A stretch of 64,000 nucleotides of DNA, from contig JAGBFX010000030.1 in NCBI GenBank assembly GCA_017936265.1, positions 1 through 64,000 of the forward strand. The letters are read 5' to 3'. The notes below the pieces were generated by a model. It was not told the DNA's origin, made no database searches, and saw nothing but the letters and a program-made list of their open reading frames with translations. Each line of letters opens with the position of its first letter. Position 1 is the first letter of the stretch. Shown piece by piece: positions 6,306-16,376 of the stretch. The position numbers were made by a program, and so were the translations under genes. Source of the DNA: Bacteroidaceae bacterium. Lineage in GTDB: Bacteria; Bacteroidota; Bacteroidia; Bacteroidales; Bacteroidaceae.

Positions 6306-7823
6306 TTACCCCAATACTTTGATTGCCCTATCGAGACGTTTCAGGGTCTCCTCTTTTCCTATCAAGCCCGAGATGTCGAACATCTGCGGTCCCTTACCCT
6401 CGCCGACGAGCGCAAGACGGAACGCATTCATAATCTCGCCCATGCCGTAGCCCTTTGCCTCAATCCACTCATGGACAGCCTTATCCTGATTCTCAATAGA
6501 GAAATCTTCAAGGCTGCCGAGCAGTTCGGCAAGCTCGCGCATCTTCTGTGCAGAATCCTCTTTCCAGCGTTTCTTGACAGTCTTCTCATCATACTCCGTC
6601 GGAGCAATGAAATAGAAACTGCTCGCATCCCACAACTCGTGAACAAAGTTGACACGGCCTTTCATGAGAGCGACAATCTTCTCAAGGTGCTCCAGCGTGG
6701 TGCTTACACCATGAGCCTCGACCACAGGCATGAAAATTGCCGCAATCTCGCTGTCAGGCTTCTGCAATATGTATTCGTGGTTGAACCACACCATTTTCTT
6801 ATAGTCGAAACGGGCACCCGCCTTACTGCACTTCGAAAGGTCGAACTTTCTGACAAGCTCATCCATTGACATGAGCTCCACATCATCACCAGGGTTCCAG
6901 CCAAGGAGTGCGAGAAAGTTTATCACAGCCTCGGGCAGATAGCCGCTCTCGCGGAAGCCCGATGAGACAGCACCGCTTTTGGGGTCGTGCCACTCGAGCG
7001 GGAAGACAGGAAAGCCGAGACGGTCACCGTCGCGCTTGCTCAGCTTGCCGTTACCCTCGGGCTTGAGAAGCAGCGACAGATGCGCGAAACGCGGCATGGT
7101 CTCCTCCCAGCCGAATGCGCGGTAAAGCAACACATGCAACGGGGCAGACGGAAGCCACTCCTCGCCGCGAATAACATGAGAGACCTCCATAAGGTGGTCA
7201 TCGACAATATTCGCAAGATGGTAAGTAGGCAACTCATCGGCCGACTTATAAAGAACCTTGTCATCAAGGATTGAAGAGTCTATTGTTACCTCGCCACGGA
7301 TGATGTCGTTGACAACGACTTTCTCGCCCGGCTCTACCTTGAAGCGCACCACATACTGATGACCGCTATCGACAAGAGCCTTGACCTCTTCGGCCGGAAG
7401 TGCAAGCGAATTGCGCATGCCCAGACGTGTAGAGGCATCATACTGGAAGTTGTCTATCTCGGCACGCTTTGCCTCAAGCTCCTCAGGAGTATCGAATGCG
7501 ATATATGCTTTGCCGGCATCAAGAAGCTGCTGCACATACTTCTTGTAGATGTCGCGACGCTCCGACTGGCGATAAGGGCCATGGTCGCCACCAAAGCTGA
7601 CTCCCTCGTCGAACTTTATGCCCAACCAACGGAAGGACTCGAGAATATACTCCTCGGCACCCGGTACAAAGCGGTTCGAATCGGTATCTTCGATACGGAA
7701 TATCAGCTCGCCGCCATTCTGCTTGGCGAAAAGATAATTATATAATGCAGTCCTCACACCTCCGATGTGCAGAGGGCCGGTGGGACTCGGTGCGAAACGC
7801 ACTCTTACTTTTCTCTCATTCAT
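6306..7823 (-). CDS. gltX: Glutamyl-tRNA synthetase
   Basis: 505 residues with start at ATG 7823 ([16 protein letters not shown]). The longer reading to 7874 lies in the leader just downstream of the promoter and adds no family sequence. Class I enzyme charging tRNA-Glu. The HIGH motif is HIGG (19-22) in [12 protein letters not shown], and KMSKS is KLSKRDG (260-266); the C-terminal alpha-helical anticodon-binding domain completes the usual length. It is followed immediately by waaA. Confidence 0.96.
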   Translation of the reverse strand: MNERKVRVRFAPSPTGPLHIGGVRTALYNYLFAKQNGGELIFRIEDTDSNRFVPGAEEYILESFRWLGIKFDEGVSFGGDHGPYRQSERRDIYKKYVQQLLDAGKAYIAFDTPEELEAKRAEIDNFQYDASTRLGMRNSLALPAEEVKALVDSGHQYVVRFKVEPGEKVVVNDIIRGEVTIDSSILDDKVLYKSADELPTYHLANIVDDHLMEVSHVIRGEEWLPSAPLHVLLYRAFGWEETMPRFAHLSLLLKPEGNGKLSKRDGDRLGFPVFPLEWHDPKSGAVSSGFRESGYLPEAVINFLALLGWNPGDDVELMSMDELVRKFDLSKCSKAGARFDYKKMVWFNHEYILQKPDSEIAAIFMPVVEAHGVSTTLEHLEKIVALMKGRVNFVHELWDASSFYFIAPTEYDEKTVKKRWKEDSAQKMRELAELLGSLEDFSIENQDKAVHEWIEAKGYGMGEIMNAFRLALVGEGKGPQMFDISGLIGKEETLKRLDRAIKVLG

Positions 7824-7908
7824 AGTCAAAAACTTACTTAATGGCCAAGTATGACACCGACAGAAACGGCACAAGCATACAGAGCCTAATATAATATTAA
7901 CAATAATG

Positions 7909-7939
7909 CAAAATTAGCACAAGTTGCGTTGCCCGCAAA
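7909..7939 (-). promoter_or_regulatory. gltX promoter
   Basis: Minus-strand TAATTTTG (7909-7916) as -7 box and TTTG (7936-7939) 19 bases upstream as -33 element, a close match to the Bacteroidetes primary-sigma consensus. Start would be near 7902, leader about 80 bases. Confidence 0.72.
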
Positions 7940-8060
7940 ATAAAAATACCGTTTTTTAACATCCTCGTAAAAAGAACTTTACAAATAGCGCACAAACAAC
8001 AAAAATGCCGGCGAACAGAGTCTTCAATGGGCTGAATATATCAAGAAAGAGACTTTTTTG

Positions 8061-8090
8061 TTTGATTTCTGTTATTTTTTAGTACATTTG
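8061..8090 (+). promoter_or_regulatory. Promoter of the 7TM-HD gene
   Basis: TACATTTG (8083-8090) as -7 box with TTTG (8061-8064) 18 bases upstream; a second TTTG sits at 8057-8060. Start would be near 8097, giving a leader of about 15 bases before ATG 8112. Confidence 0.65.
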
Positions 8091-8111
8091 GCCCTATAAA
8101 CTACTGCGGAG

Positions 8112-10169
8112 ATGGGAAAGACCAAACAACTGATAAAAAAATACTCGAGGCAGCTGTCCCAAGTGACACTGCTCTGCTTCTTCATTCTTGTCATAACATG
8201 CTTCATGCCAAGGGAGAAGAAAACCATCATAGACTTCAAGGAGGGTGCACCATGGAAACACGAGCAGCTGATTGCCGACTTCAGTTTCGACGTACCGAAA
8301 CCCGATAATGCCATTGCCGCCGAGAAGGACAGCATACTGGCAAGAGTGCTGCCTCATTTCACATACACACCTGCTGCAGCCGACACCGCTTGCGCAAGGC
8401 TTACAGCAACACTTGGCGACAATGCACTATTCAGTTCTTATAAGGAACTGCTCGACAGTTATACAGGCAACCTGAAGTCAATCTACAAAAAAGGCGTCAT
8501 TTCGGACAAGGATGCGAGATTCATCCGCAGCAACGGCTACAGCGCCATGAAATGCGACAACGGGACAAAGAGATGTTCCGACCTGGCATCATGTTCCGAG
8601 GCTATAAGAACCATTGCCGCTTTGAACGGCGGCCTTGCCGGCAACATCGCGCTGCATGAGATTATAACACCTAACTACTCATTCGACTCCCTCGGGACAG
8701 CCATTATGACCGAGCAGGAACTGGCAAAGATTGTACCTGCCCTCACAAGCGTTCAGCAGGGACAGAAGATAATAGGCGAAGGCGACGTGGTTGACTACAC
8801 GAAATACCACACGATAAGCACATACCTTGATGAGGCAAAAAAACTGGAAAGCGCCAAATCGCGGATAAACAGAGGAAAAATACTTTTAGGACAGATACTC
8901 TTTGTCATAATTGCCATGCTGCTGGCATATGCCTATCTTGAACTCTATCAGCCCGAAGTCGTACACAACGCATACAAGTTCATCTTCTGCATACTCTCGG
9001 CTTCGGTGTTCCCCGTGATTGTAGGCATAATGCTTGCATTCGAGAACAGCAACATATTCATGCTGCCGTTTGCGATAGTGCCCATGATGCTATGCCTTTT
9101 CGTGAACAACCAGTCCGCGATTGTCATACACACCATAACGATCCTCATGTGCTCGACCATGCTCAGCGGGCAGTATGAGTTCGTGCTCCTGCAGATTGCG
9201 GCAGGCTATAGCGTGATACTGAGCCTCAAAGAGTTATCATCACGCTCGCAGATGTTCCGTTGCGTGCTCATTGCATTCGCCACATACTCCCTTGTATACC
9301 TGTGCTACACAGCTATCACAAGCACAAGCAAAATGAATATCAACTACGACATGTACATACAGTTCGCTATAAGTTCACTGCTGACACTCATCGCCTACCC
9401 CATAATGATTGTCATCGAGAAGATATTCCATTTTGTATCGAACGTGACACTCATTGAGCTGTCGAACCTCAACGCCCAGCTCCTGCAGAAGCTATCCCAG
9501 GAAGCCCCCGGCACATTCCAGCACTCTATTCAGGTAAGCAACCTTGCCGCAGAGGCAGCGAGAGCCGTAGGAGCAAACAGTCTGCTTGTTCGTACAGGCG
9601 CACTCTATCACGATATCGGCAAGACTGAGAACCCGATATACTTTACCGAAAACCAGAGCGGCGGCATCAGCCCGCACACAGGACTCTCATACATCGAGAG
9701 CGCACAGATAATAAAGAAGCATGTAACCGACGGACTGGAGATTGCAAAGCATGCCGGACTACCGAAGAACATACAGGAGTTCATTACCACACACCATGGA
9801 GCCTCGAAGACCGGCTGGTTCTACATAAGCTACAAGAACGAGCACCCCGGGGAGGAGATTGATGAAGAGCTGTTCACATACCCCGGCCCCAAGCCCACCA
9901 CAAAGGAACAGGCCATACTGATGCTGGCCGACAGCACAGAGGCCGCATCGCACAGCATCGGTACATACACCGAAGAGAACATCAACAAGACCGTGGACAA
10001 TGTCATTGACGGCAAGCTAAACAGCAAGGAACTGAGCCTGAGTCCATTGACATTCCAGGATATCGAAACAATCAAGAACATCTTCAAGAGAAGGCTCATG
10101 GCAATATACCATACAAGAATAAGCTACCCGAAGGAGAACAAAGAGACAACAGAGAAGAATGAGGAATAA
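8112..10169 (+). CDS. 7TM-HD phosphodiesterase, PgpH-like
   Basis: 685 residues. Layout of the 7TMR-HD family: one N-terminal membrane helix (about 18-32), a large extracytoplasmic domain (about 35-250), a multi-helix membrane bundle (about 257-440) and a cytoplasmic HD domain (about 455-660). HD residues visible are His471 (TFQHS), His500-Asp501 (YHDIGKTENP) and further His/Asp in THHGAS and ADSTEAA. Listeria PgpH of this family hydrolyses c-di-AMP; I infer the same here, controlling c-di-AMP in response to an external signal. It is monocistronic with a clear promoter and terminator, divergent from gltX. Confidence 0.85.
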   Translation: MGKTKQLIKKYSRQLSQVTLLCFFILVITCFMPREKKTIIDFKEGAPWKHEQLIADFSFDVPKPDNAIAAEKDSILARVLPHFTYTPAAADTACARLTATLGDNALFSSYKELLDSYTGNLKSIYKKGVISDKDARFIRSNGYSAMKCDNGTKRCSDLASCSEAIRTIAALNGGLAGNIALHEIITPNYSFDSLGTAIMTEQELAKIVPALTSVQQGQKIIGEGDVVDYTKYHTISTYLDEAKKLESAKSRINRGKILLGQILFVIIAMLLAYAYLELYQPEVVHNAYKFIFCILSASVFPVIVGIMLAFENSNIFMLPFAIVPMMLCLFVNNQSAIVIHTITILMCSTMLSGQYEFVLLQIAAGYSVILSLKELSSRSQMFRCVLIAFATYSLVYLCYTAITSTSKMNINYDMYIQFAISSLLTLIAYPIMIVIEKIFHFVSNVTLIELSNLNAQLLQKLSQEAPGTFQHSIQVSNLAAEAARAVGANSLLVRTGALYHDIGKTENPIYFTENQSGGISPHTGLSYIESAQIIKKHVTDGLEIAKHAGLPKNIQEFITTHHGASKTGWFYISYKNEHPGEEIDEELFTYPGPKPTTKEQAILMLADSTEAASHSIGTYTEENINKTVDNVIDGKLNSKELSLSPLTFQDIETIKNIFKRRLMAIYHTRISYPKENKETTEKNEE

Positions 10170-10205
10170 CCATCTTATGTAAAATAATGTTAAAAAAGAA
10201 GGGTA

Positions 10206-10237
10206 AATTCCGCCAAAGGTTTGACTTTGGCGGAATT
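10206..10237 (+). terminator. Terminator after the 7TM-HD gene
   Basis: Perfect 12-base arms (AATTCCGCCAAA at 10206-10217; TTTGGCGGAATT at 10226-10237) followed by CATTTTATTTCTTTG. It separates the gene from the DUF2851 gene. Confidence 0.8.
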
Positions 10238-10273
10238 CATTTTATTTCTTTGTACCCACAAACATTATACAAC

Positions 10274-11569
10274 ATGAGAGGGGTACTACATTACATCTGG
10301 AAAAACAGGCTGTTGCCCGGCAAGGGGCTGCAGACAACCGAAGGCAAGAGCATCAGGATAATAAGCTGCGGCGGCGAGGGAGAAAAGGAGAACATATTCT
10401 ACAACGCAAGAATAGCTATTGATGACAAGGAGTGGTGCGGCGATGTTATAATACACCACAGGAGCAGCGACTGGGAAAAGGAGGAGAGGCACAGCTCCGA
10501 TACCAACACGAACATCATACTCCACGTGACAGCAGAGAACAACTGCGAGAAACTGAGACGCCACGGAGAGACAATCACCCAGCTGTGCCTAAGAGTGCCC
10601 GATGACCTGGAACAGGAATTCGAATGTGCCCAGCAGCACATAGGATGTATGTCATGCAGCAACATGCTTGAAAGGATGAAGGGGGTTGAGATAAACGGTT
10701 ACCTCTCGCGCCTTCTCATAGAGCGCATCGAAGAGAAAGCCGAAAACATACAGAAGACATTCTCCGAATGCAAAGGACGGTGGGATGAGACCCTGTTCAA
10801 AACAATAGTACGCAGCTACGGATTCGGCATACAGAGCGACCAGTTCGAGAAGCTGGCAAAAATACTCGACATGAACGCAATGGGGAAGCACCGCAACAAC
10901 CTGTTGCAGGTCGAAGCCATAATGTTTGGACAGGCTGGATTGCTTGAAGAGGAGAGCATCCCGCACTACTACCGTGCCGAGGCTCTGCGGAGCGAATATT
11001 ACAAAGAGGTTCTTCAAGAGTACAGATTCCTAAAGAACAAGTTCAACCTGAAGAGCCTCGATTACAAGGAGTGGGGAAACGGCAATGCAACCCCACATGT
11101 CCGCATTGCAAGGATAGCAGCACTTTACTGCCAGAAACCGGTAAACATCTCAAGCATACTCTCCTGCAATACAATAGAAGAATACCGCAGCATGATAGAC
11201 TGCACGCTTGTAGGTTACTGGCAGAACCACACATGTCTGGGCGGCACCGCCACCGTAGGCAACGGGAGCATGAGAGCAAATCAGATGGACATCATCATTA
11301 TAAACGCCATCATACCATTATTATATATATACGGCAAGCACCGCAACGGCAGCAATGCGTGCAGCAAAGCCGAAGAACTGCTGCACAGCCTCAGGAACGA
11401 GGAGAACAGCATAATACGCAAATGGAAGGAGAGAGGTCTTGAAATAAAGTGCGCGGCGGACTCACAGGCCGTATTGCAGCTCGAGCGCAGATACTGCCGT
11501 ATGCAGAATTGCGCAGCCTGCCGTTTCGCATACTATTACATAAAGGAAAGGATGGCAGAAGAGCAATGA
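10274..11569 (+). CDS. DUF2851 family protein
   Basis: 431 residues; start at ATG 10274 (MRGVLHYIWKNRLLPG) because the longer frame runs back through the terminator. The N-terminal pattern HYIWKNRL, then GEGEKENIFYNARI and WCGDVIIHHRSSDW, is what I know of DUF2851, a Bacteroidetes family of unknown function with resemblance to nuclease-like folds (low certainty). Four cysteines near the C-terminus (CRMQNCAACRF region plus earlier Cys) could bind metal. No membrane segment or signal peptide, so cytoplasmic. It is a single gene closed by a shared bidirectional terminator with secDF. Confidence 0.75.
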   Translation: MRGVLHYIWKNRLLPGKGLQTTEGKSIRIISCGGEGEKENIFYNARIAIDDKEWCGDVIIHHRSSDWEKEERHSSDTNTNIILHVTAENNCEKLRRHGETITQLCLRVPDDLEQEFECAQQHIGCMSCSNMLERMKGVEINGYLSRLLIERIEEKAENIQKTFSECKGRWDETLFKTIVRSYGFGIQSDQFEKLAKILDMNAMGKHRNNLLQVEAIMFGQAGLLEEESIPHYYRAEALRSEYYKEVLQEYRFLKNKFNLKSLDYKEWGNGNATPHVRIARIAALYCQKPVNISSILSCNTIEEYRSMIDCTLVGYWQNHTCLGGTATVGNGSMRANQMDIIIINAIIPLLYIYGKHRNGSNACSKAEELLHSLRNEENSIIRKWKERGLEIKCAADSQAVLQLERRYCRMQNCAACRFAYYYIKERMAEEQ

Positions 11570-11582
11570 CTATTATATGTAT

Positions 11583-11620
11583 AAGAAAGAGTCCTCGCCC
11601 AACGGCGAGGACTCTTTCTT
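11583..11620. terminator. Bidirectional terminator, DUF2851 gene and secDF
   Basis: Perfect 17-base arms (11583-11599 and 11604-11620) around a CAAC loop, starting AAGAAAGAGTCC. It serves both convergent genes; A/T tracts flank it on both sides. Confidence 0.85.
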
Positions 11621-11637
11621 TGTATGTAGTCTGTCTA

Positions 11638-14454
11638 TTACTTCTTCTTGAGACAAGCAAGTGCAATAGGAGCTGCAATGAAGAGTGATGAGAGTGTACC
11701 GAACACTACACCGAGAATCATTGCGAACGAGAAACTGCGGATGCTGTCACCACCAAGGATGAAGATACACAGCAACACAATCAATGTACTTACAGAAGTA
11801 TTGATTGTACGTGCCAATGTTGTATTCAATGAGAGATTGAACAACTCACGCTTGTCACGCTTTGGATAGAGGCCTGTGAACTCACGGATACGGTCGAACA
11901 CAACCACCTTGTCATTGATAGAATAACCTATAGCTGTAAGGATCGCACCGATGAATACCTGGTCAGCCTCGAGTGACATCGGCAATACGCCATGCAGCAA
12001 TGAGTAACAGCCCATAATCAAAAGCACGTCAACACCCAACGCTACGATTGAACCGATACTGTACGCTACGTTACGGAAGCGGACAAGGATATAAACGAAG
12101 ATTGCGATAAGGGCAAGAATCACCGAGATGATAGCACCGTTACGGATATCGGCAGCAATACTTGGGCCCACCTTCTGAGAACTGATGATTGAACCGCCAT
12201 CCCTGTTCTCGATGTCACGGAATGTGCTGAGACTTACATTTGCAGCGTCAACAAGGCCACCCTCTGTGAATGCCTCATAGAGGAATACCTCAATCTGGCG
12301 GTCAGCACTCTTGGCTGTATCGTTAATCATGTAGTTGGTAGAGATACGGATTGTCTTTCCGTCTGTACCCAACGCGATAGCCTGTACGTTGTCGTCGGTA
12401 ATCTTTGTCTTCAAAAGCTCACGAACCTGCTCAGGCTCAACCTTCTGCTCAAACTGAACGACAAAGTTACGGCCACCGGTAAAGTCGATGCTCTGCTGCA
12501 TACCGCGGAAGGTCAAAGAGACAAGCATAACGACAGAAAGCACTGCGAACACGATTCCCGCCATCTTAGAAGAACCGATGAAGTTATACTTGGTATTTCT
12601 CATAAGGTTCTGTGAAATCTTAGTGGTGAAAGTAATGTTCAACCACTTGTCACGGCTCATAAAGTGCTCATAGATGACACGTGTCACGAACACTGCTGTA
12701 AAGAATGAGCAGAGAAGACCTATAATCAATGTTGTGGCAAAACCCTTGATTGGGCCTGTACCGAAATTGAAGAGGATGACACCTGTTATGATTGATGTGA
12801 TGTTAGAGTCGAAGATTGCCGAGAATGCATTCTTGTAACCGTCAGAAAGCGCAAGACGCACATTCTTGCCAGCAGCAAGCTCCTCCTTCGCACGCTCGTA
12901 AATAAGCACGTTCGCGTCCACAGCCATACCCAGTGTCAACACGATACCCGCGATACCTGACATTGTAAGAGCCGCCTGGAACGATGCGAGAATACCGAGT
13001 GTGAAGAAGAGGTTCAGCAAAAGAGCAAGGTTAGCCACAGAACCAGGGATAACACCGTACATCGCGCACATGTATACCATAAGGAGTATGAATGCGACAA
13101 CAAATGACATGAATCCCTGCTTGATTGACTGCTCACCGAGTGTAGGACCTACAACATAGCTATCTACAATGTTCATAGGAGCAGAGAGCTTACCCGAACG
13201 GAGAACGTTAGCCAAGTCCTGAGTCTCCTCGATTGTAAAGTTACCAGTAATCTCTGAACGGCCGTTAGGAATCTTGCTGCTTACGTTTGGAGCACTGTAA
13301 ACACAGTTGTCAAGTACAATAGCAATCGCCTTGTCAATGTTGACCTCGGTCAGGAGAGCCCACTCACGCGCAGCGTCGGGTGTCATCTGCATTGTAACGC
13401 AAGGTCTGCTGCCGTTCTGGGTAAACTCGGCCTTTGCATCCTCAATTACATTACCGTCCATTGACGCGTTACCGTTGCCGCCGGTCTTGAGTGCATAGAG
13501 AACATACATAGGCTGCTCGGCTGCGATTGGAGATACGCTCCATGCAAATCGGATATCCTCCTTCATGAAGGTCTGGTCCGCGAACGCTCTTGCGATAGCA
13601 CTGTTTACGACCATTGTATCCTTAACCAATGAATGACCTACAATGGCATTTGCACCGGTCTGTGGAACCAAAGCAGGGAACAGAGCTGTCTCCTCATTGG
13701 CAACAAGAGTCTCGTTCAACTCATTGAGAGCAGGAAGAATCTCCTGTGCAATCTCCTGAGCGCTGAATGTCTCCCAGAACTGCAAGTTTGCAGAACCCTG
13801 CAACAATCTCTCGACACGGTCTTTATCAGTTACACCGGGAAGCTCAATGAGAATACGGCCTCTCGCGCCCTCCACAGACTGCATATTAGGCTGTACTACA
13901 CCGAAACGGTCAATACGTGAACGCAATACATTGAATGAGTTGTCCAAAGATGCCTTTACCTCGGCAGCGAGCACATCTGCAACCTCCTGGTCAGTAGACT
14001 GCAGGCTGACCTTACCGTTCAGCTGCTCTGTGGTAAACATTGCAGCGACCTTGCCTGCATCCTGAGCATTATAGTGCTCAATGAATGACGCAATGAAGTC
14101 ACCGTCGTTTCTAGTTTCCTCTCTTGCAGCATCAAAAGCAGCCTTGAAAGCTACAGTCTCCTTGTTGCTGCCCGCTAGAACAGAAATGACATCGGGCACA
14201 GAAACCTCCATGGTAACGCTCATACCACCCTTGAGGTCAAGTCCCAAACCTATTTCCAACTCCTGGCACTCCTTCAATGTGTATCCGAGCCAAACCTTCT
14301 CGTTTGACATTGAATCGAGGTAGTGCTGCTGACCCATGGGGTCTTCTTTAGCACTGCTCATATGGCTGCTTGACACGAACGAGAACGACATGTAAAACAA
14401 GCATACCAATGTAAGCAATACCGCAAATACTTTTACGAATCCTTTGTTCTGCAT
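11638..14454 (-). CDS. secDF: SecDF protein-export membrane protein (fused)
   Basis: 938 residues; SecD and SecF in a single chain, as usual in Bacteroidetes. It uses the proton motive force to pull translocating chains through SecYEG. An N-terminal helix (about 7-28) is followed by the SecD signature GLDLKGGMSV (71-80), a large periplasmic P1 region (about 100-440), a six-helix RND-type bundle (with VDANVLIYERAKEE), and then the SecF half with DFTGGRNFVVQF and a second bundle (SINDKVVVFDRIRE). Monocistronic: a TATATTTG box at 14502-14509 lies upstream and a shared terminator downstream. Confidence 0.96.
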   Translation of the reverse strand: MQNKGFVKVFAVLLTLVCLFYMSFSFVSSSHMSSAKEDPMGQQHYLDSMSNEKVWLGYTLKECQELEIGLGLDLKGGMSVTMEVSVPDVISVLAGSNKETVAFKAAFDAAREETRNDGDFIASFIEHYNAQDAGKVAAMFTTEQLNGKVSLQSTDQEVADVLAAEVKASLDNSFNVLRSRIDRFGVVQPNMQSVEGARGRILIELPGVTDKDRVERLLQGSANLQFWETFSAQEIAQEILPALNELNETLVANEETALFPALVPQTGANAIVGHSLVKDTMVVNSAIARAFADQTFMKEDIRFAWSVSPIAAEQPMYVLYALKTGGNGNASMDGNVIEDAKAEFTQNGSRPCVTMQMTPDAAREWALLTEVNIDKAIAIVLDNCVYSAPNVSSKIPNGRSEITGNFTIEETQDLANVLRSGKLSAPMNIVDSYVVGPTLGEQSIKQGFMSFVVAFILLMVYMCAMYGVIPGSVANLALLLNLFFTLGILASFQAALTMSGIAGIVLTLGMAVDANVLIYERAKEELAAGKNVRLALSDGYKNAFSAIFDSNITSIITGVILFNFGTGPIKGFATTLIIGLLCSFFTAVFVTRVIYEHFMSRDKWLNITFTTKISQNLMRNTKYNFIGSSKMAGIVFAVLSVVMLVSLTFRGMQQSIDFTGGRNFVVQFEQKVEPEQVRELLKTKITDDNVQAIALGTDGKTIRISTNYMINDTAKSADRQIEVFLYEAFTEGGLVDAANVSLSTFRDIENRDGGSIISSQKVGPSIAADIRNGAIISVILALIAIFVYILVRFRNVAYSIGSIVALGVDVLLIMGCYSLLHGVLPMSLEADQVFIGAILTAIGYSINDKVVVFDRIREFTGLYPKRDKRELFNLSLNTTLARTINTSVSTLIVLLCIFILGGDSIRSFSFAMILGVVFGTLSSLFIAAPIALACLKKK

Positions 14455-14501
14455 TTTTATAAATTTTTATTACGATTTATTGTTCCGTATTTAAAATCGC
14501 G

Positions 14502-14509
14502 CAAATATA
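14502..14509 (-). promoter_or_regulatory. secDF -7 box
   Basis: Minus-strand TATATTTG matches TAnnTTTG, 48 bases upstream of the secDF ATG; I do not see a good -33 TTTG at the expected distance. Confidence 0.45.
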
Positions 14510-14682
14510 GCGCTTTTTTCTTAATAATTCAGCTATTTGGGCATTTTTCTTTAATATATAAGTACAAATGCGAAAGCAAAAGTGCTAGATTGACAATGCT
14601 GACAGAAGGGAATCCGAAGCGACAAGAAAAATCCGATTGCAACCACGTGCAGGCATCAATGACAACAGCAAGAAAGCAAAAA

Positions 14683-14702
14683 AAGCGGGCAGAAGCCCGC
14701 TT
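14683..14702 (-). terminator. Terminator after the rhomboid pair
   Basis: AAGCGGGC / GCCCGCTT arms around AGAA; on the minus strand a run of T follows at once. A classical intrinsic terminator 25 bases past the rhomboid stop. The rest of 14455-14682 shows no gene. Confidence 0.85.
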
Positions 14703-14727
14703 AAACAATACGCCCGCAAATAGCGTA

Positions 14728-15618
14728 CTACCTTGATGAAGCCTCGAAAAGCACCCTTTTCTCCTCTTCACTTAACGAGGCATATCCACCCTGCCTTATT
14801 TTCTCAAGAATCCTATCGACCTCGGCATTCTCGGCCCTTCTTCTTGCATTGTACTCATAATCGGCATTACGGCCGCCCCTGACATAGTTGAAACGTGTCC
14901 TTTGGGGAGCACGGGTGCGTTTGAACAGCGACACGAGCCACTCCCAAGGCTTGAGAAAGGAAGAGACCACATCTACACCTTTGTTCAACAGGTAGGCGAT
15001 GAACCAGCCGGCAAAAGCGCCGCCGAGATGGGCAAAATTTCCGCCCGCATTATCGCCCGACAGCATCAGAAAAGAGATAATGACCACAGCGACGGCCAAT
15101 GTCGAGAGCCGGACACTGCCGATCAGGAACAAGTTAATCCGATATTGCGGACTGCGGACTGCCGCCGCCACAACGATTGCTATGAGTGCGGCCGAAGCAC
15201 CCACGAGGCGCGAAACCCCTACAATCGGAGCAAAATAGGGAAACACATTGTATGCGACTGCATAGAATAATGCACCGAAGAGGCCACCAAGAATATATGT
15301 GCCGACAAACTGACGCGCCGAGTAGAAACTCAAGAATATCCTGCCGAACAGATACAATGCCATCATGTTCCACAACAGATGCCACACTCCAGCATGCACG
15401 AACATGTAGGTAAACAGCGTCCATGGACGTGAAACAAACCGCACGAACGAAGCTGGGAATTCAAAGAATGACAAGATTGCATTTGCTATGCCAGGAGCAT
15501 TGAAAAGCATTGAAAAAACTCCGATTAAAAGGAGAAAAACATATAACAAGACATTGGCAAATATGAACTTTGACACAATGTTCCCGCTGATATATTTCCT
15601 ATAAAAATCTTTAAACAT
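14728..15618 (-). CDS. Rhomboid family intramembrane serine protease
   Basis: 296 residues from ATG 15618; a GTG at 15627 would add three residues. Several membrane helices; the rhomboid catalytic pair is Ser142 (LVGASAAL, the GxSx motif) and His197 (NFAHLGGAFAGW), with His75/His80 in the helix-2 region (YMFVHAGVWHLLWNM). C-terminal to the membrane core there is a basic cytoplasmic tail (about 215-296) ending in a YASLSEEEK segment seen in related Bacteroidetes proteins. It overlaps the stop of the upstream rhomboid by eight bases, so translation is probably coupled. Substrates unknown. Confidence 0.88.
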   Translation of the reverse strand: MFKDFYRKYISGNIVSKFIFANVLLYVFLLLIGVFSMLFNAPGIANAILSFFEFPASFVRFVSRPWTLFTYMFVHAGVWHLLWNMMALYLFGRIFLSFYSARQFVGTYILGGLFGALFYAVAYNVFPYFAPIVGVSRLVGASAALIAIVVAAAVRSPQYRINLFLIGSVRLSTLAVAVVIISFLMLSGDNAGGNFAHLGGAFAGWFIAYLLNKGVDVVSSFLKPWEWLVSLFKRTRAPQRTRFNYVRGGRNADYEYNARRRAENAEVDRILEKIRQGGYASLSEEEKRVLFEASSR

Positions 15619-16351
15619 AAGGGCCACTTATTTTTCTATTCTTACGCCAATAGAGAATCAGGACAAGGCCAAAGAGCATTCCTCCCAAATGAGCGAAGTG
15701 TGCCACCCCGTCAAGGCTGCCTGAAACACCCAGGTAGAGCTCTATGACAGCATATCCCAACACAAAAAATTTAGCCTTAATCGGAACAGGAATAGGGAAT
15801 ACGAATATACGCTCATTCGGAAAGAGCATTCCGAAAGCAAGCAGAATCGCATATATCGCACCCGATGCACCCACAGTTGTGGCATTGACTACTAAATTGA
15901 ACTGAGCAAGAGACGGATTGATAAAATTCTTGCCTTGCCTCAAAGCTTCAAGACCGTTCTCCATCACGACAAACGCATCGGCAGGAGACATCTCGGAAAG
16001 CAACGAATAGTAGCGCACAGCACCCACAGCTTCCTGGATGAGAGCCGCGCCGACGCCAGCCACAATATAGTATATCAGGAAGCGCTTACTGCCCCAGACA
16101 TACTCAAGTGTACGCCCGAACATGAACAGGGCGAACATATTGAAGAATATGTGAGAGATATCGCCATGCATGAACATGTAGGTAAACAGCTGATATGGCA
16201 TGAACTCCTGTGACATGTAGAAATGCAGGCCGAGGATGGCATTGAGGTCAATTCCGAGTTTCCGGCCCGCCAAAAGCGCCAAGAACATCAAGACGTTGAT
16301 TGCAAGCAGGTTCTTTGTTACAGTAGGAATGTTGTTCATAACTGGATTCAA
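15611..16351 (-). CDS. Rhomboid family intramembrane serine protease
   Basis: 246 residues. Six-helix rhomboid core: YMFMHGDISHIFFNM (about 58-72), catalytic Ser163 in TTVGASGAIYAIL, His221 in HFAHLGGMLFG. An insertion of about 35 residues (SLLSEMSPADAFVVMENGLEALRQ) sits between helices before the catalytic serine. It is first in a two-gene operon with the other rhomboid; the second protein differs in length and has its own cytoplasmic tail, so the two probably have different substrates. An ATG four codons in (MNNIPTV) is an alternative start. Confidence 0.9.
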   Translation of the reverse strand: MNPVMNNIPTVTKNLLAINVLMFLALLAGRKLGIDLNAILGLHFYMSQEFMPYQLFTYMFMHGDISHIFFNMFALFMFGRTLEYVWGSKRFLIYYIVAGVGAALIQEAVGAVRYYSLLSEMSPADAFVVMENGLEALRQGKNFINPSLAQFNLVVNATTVGASGAIYAILLAFGMLFPNERIFVFPIPVPIKAKFFVLGYAVIELYLGVSGSLDGVAHFAHLGGMLFGLVLILYWRKNRKISGPYV

Positions 16352-16376
16352 TGATTAGTGCCGTCCGATGGCGCTG

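Noticed and set aside
7824..7874. Longer start for gltX
   Set aside because: The extra 17 residues lie in the leader just downstream of the promoter and do not match the normal GluRS N-terminus.
14529..14771. Minus-strand ORF of 80 residues next to the rhomboid terminator
   Set aside because: Overlaps the terminator and the last codons of the rhomboid gene out of frame, with no domain.
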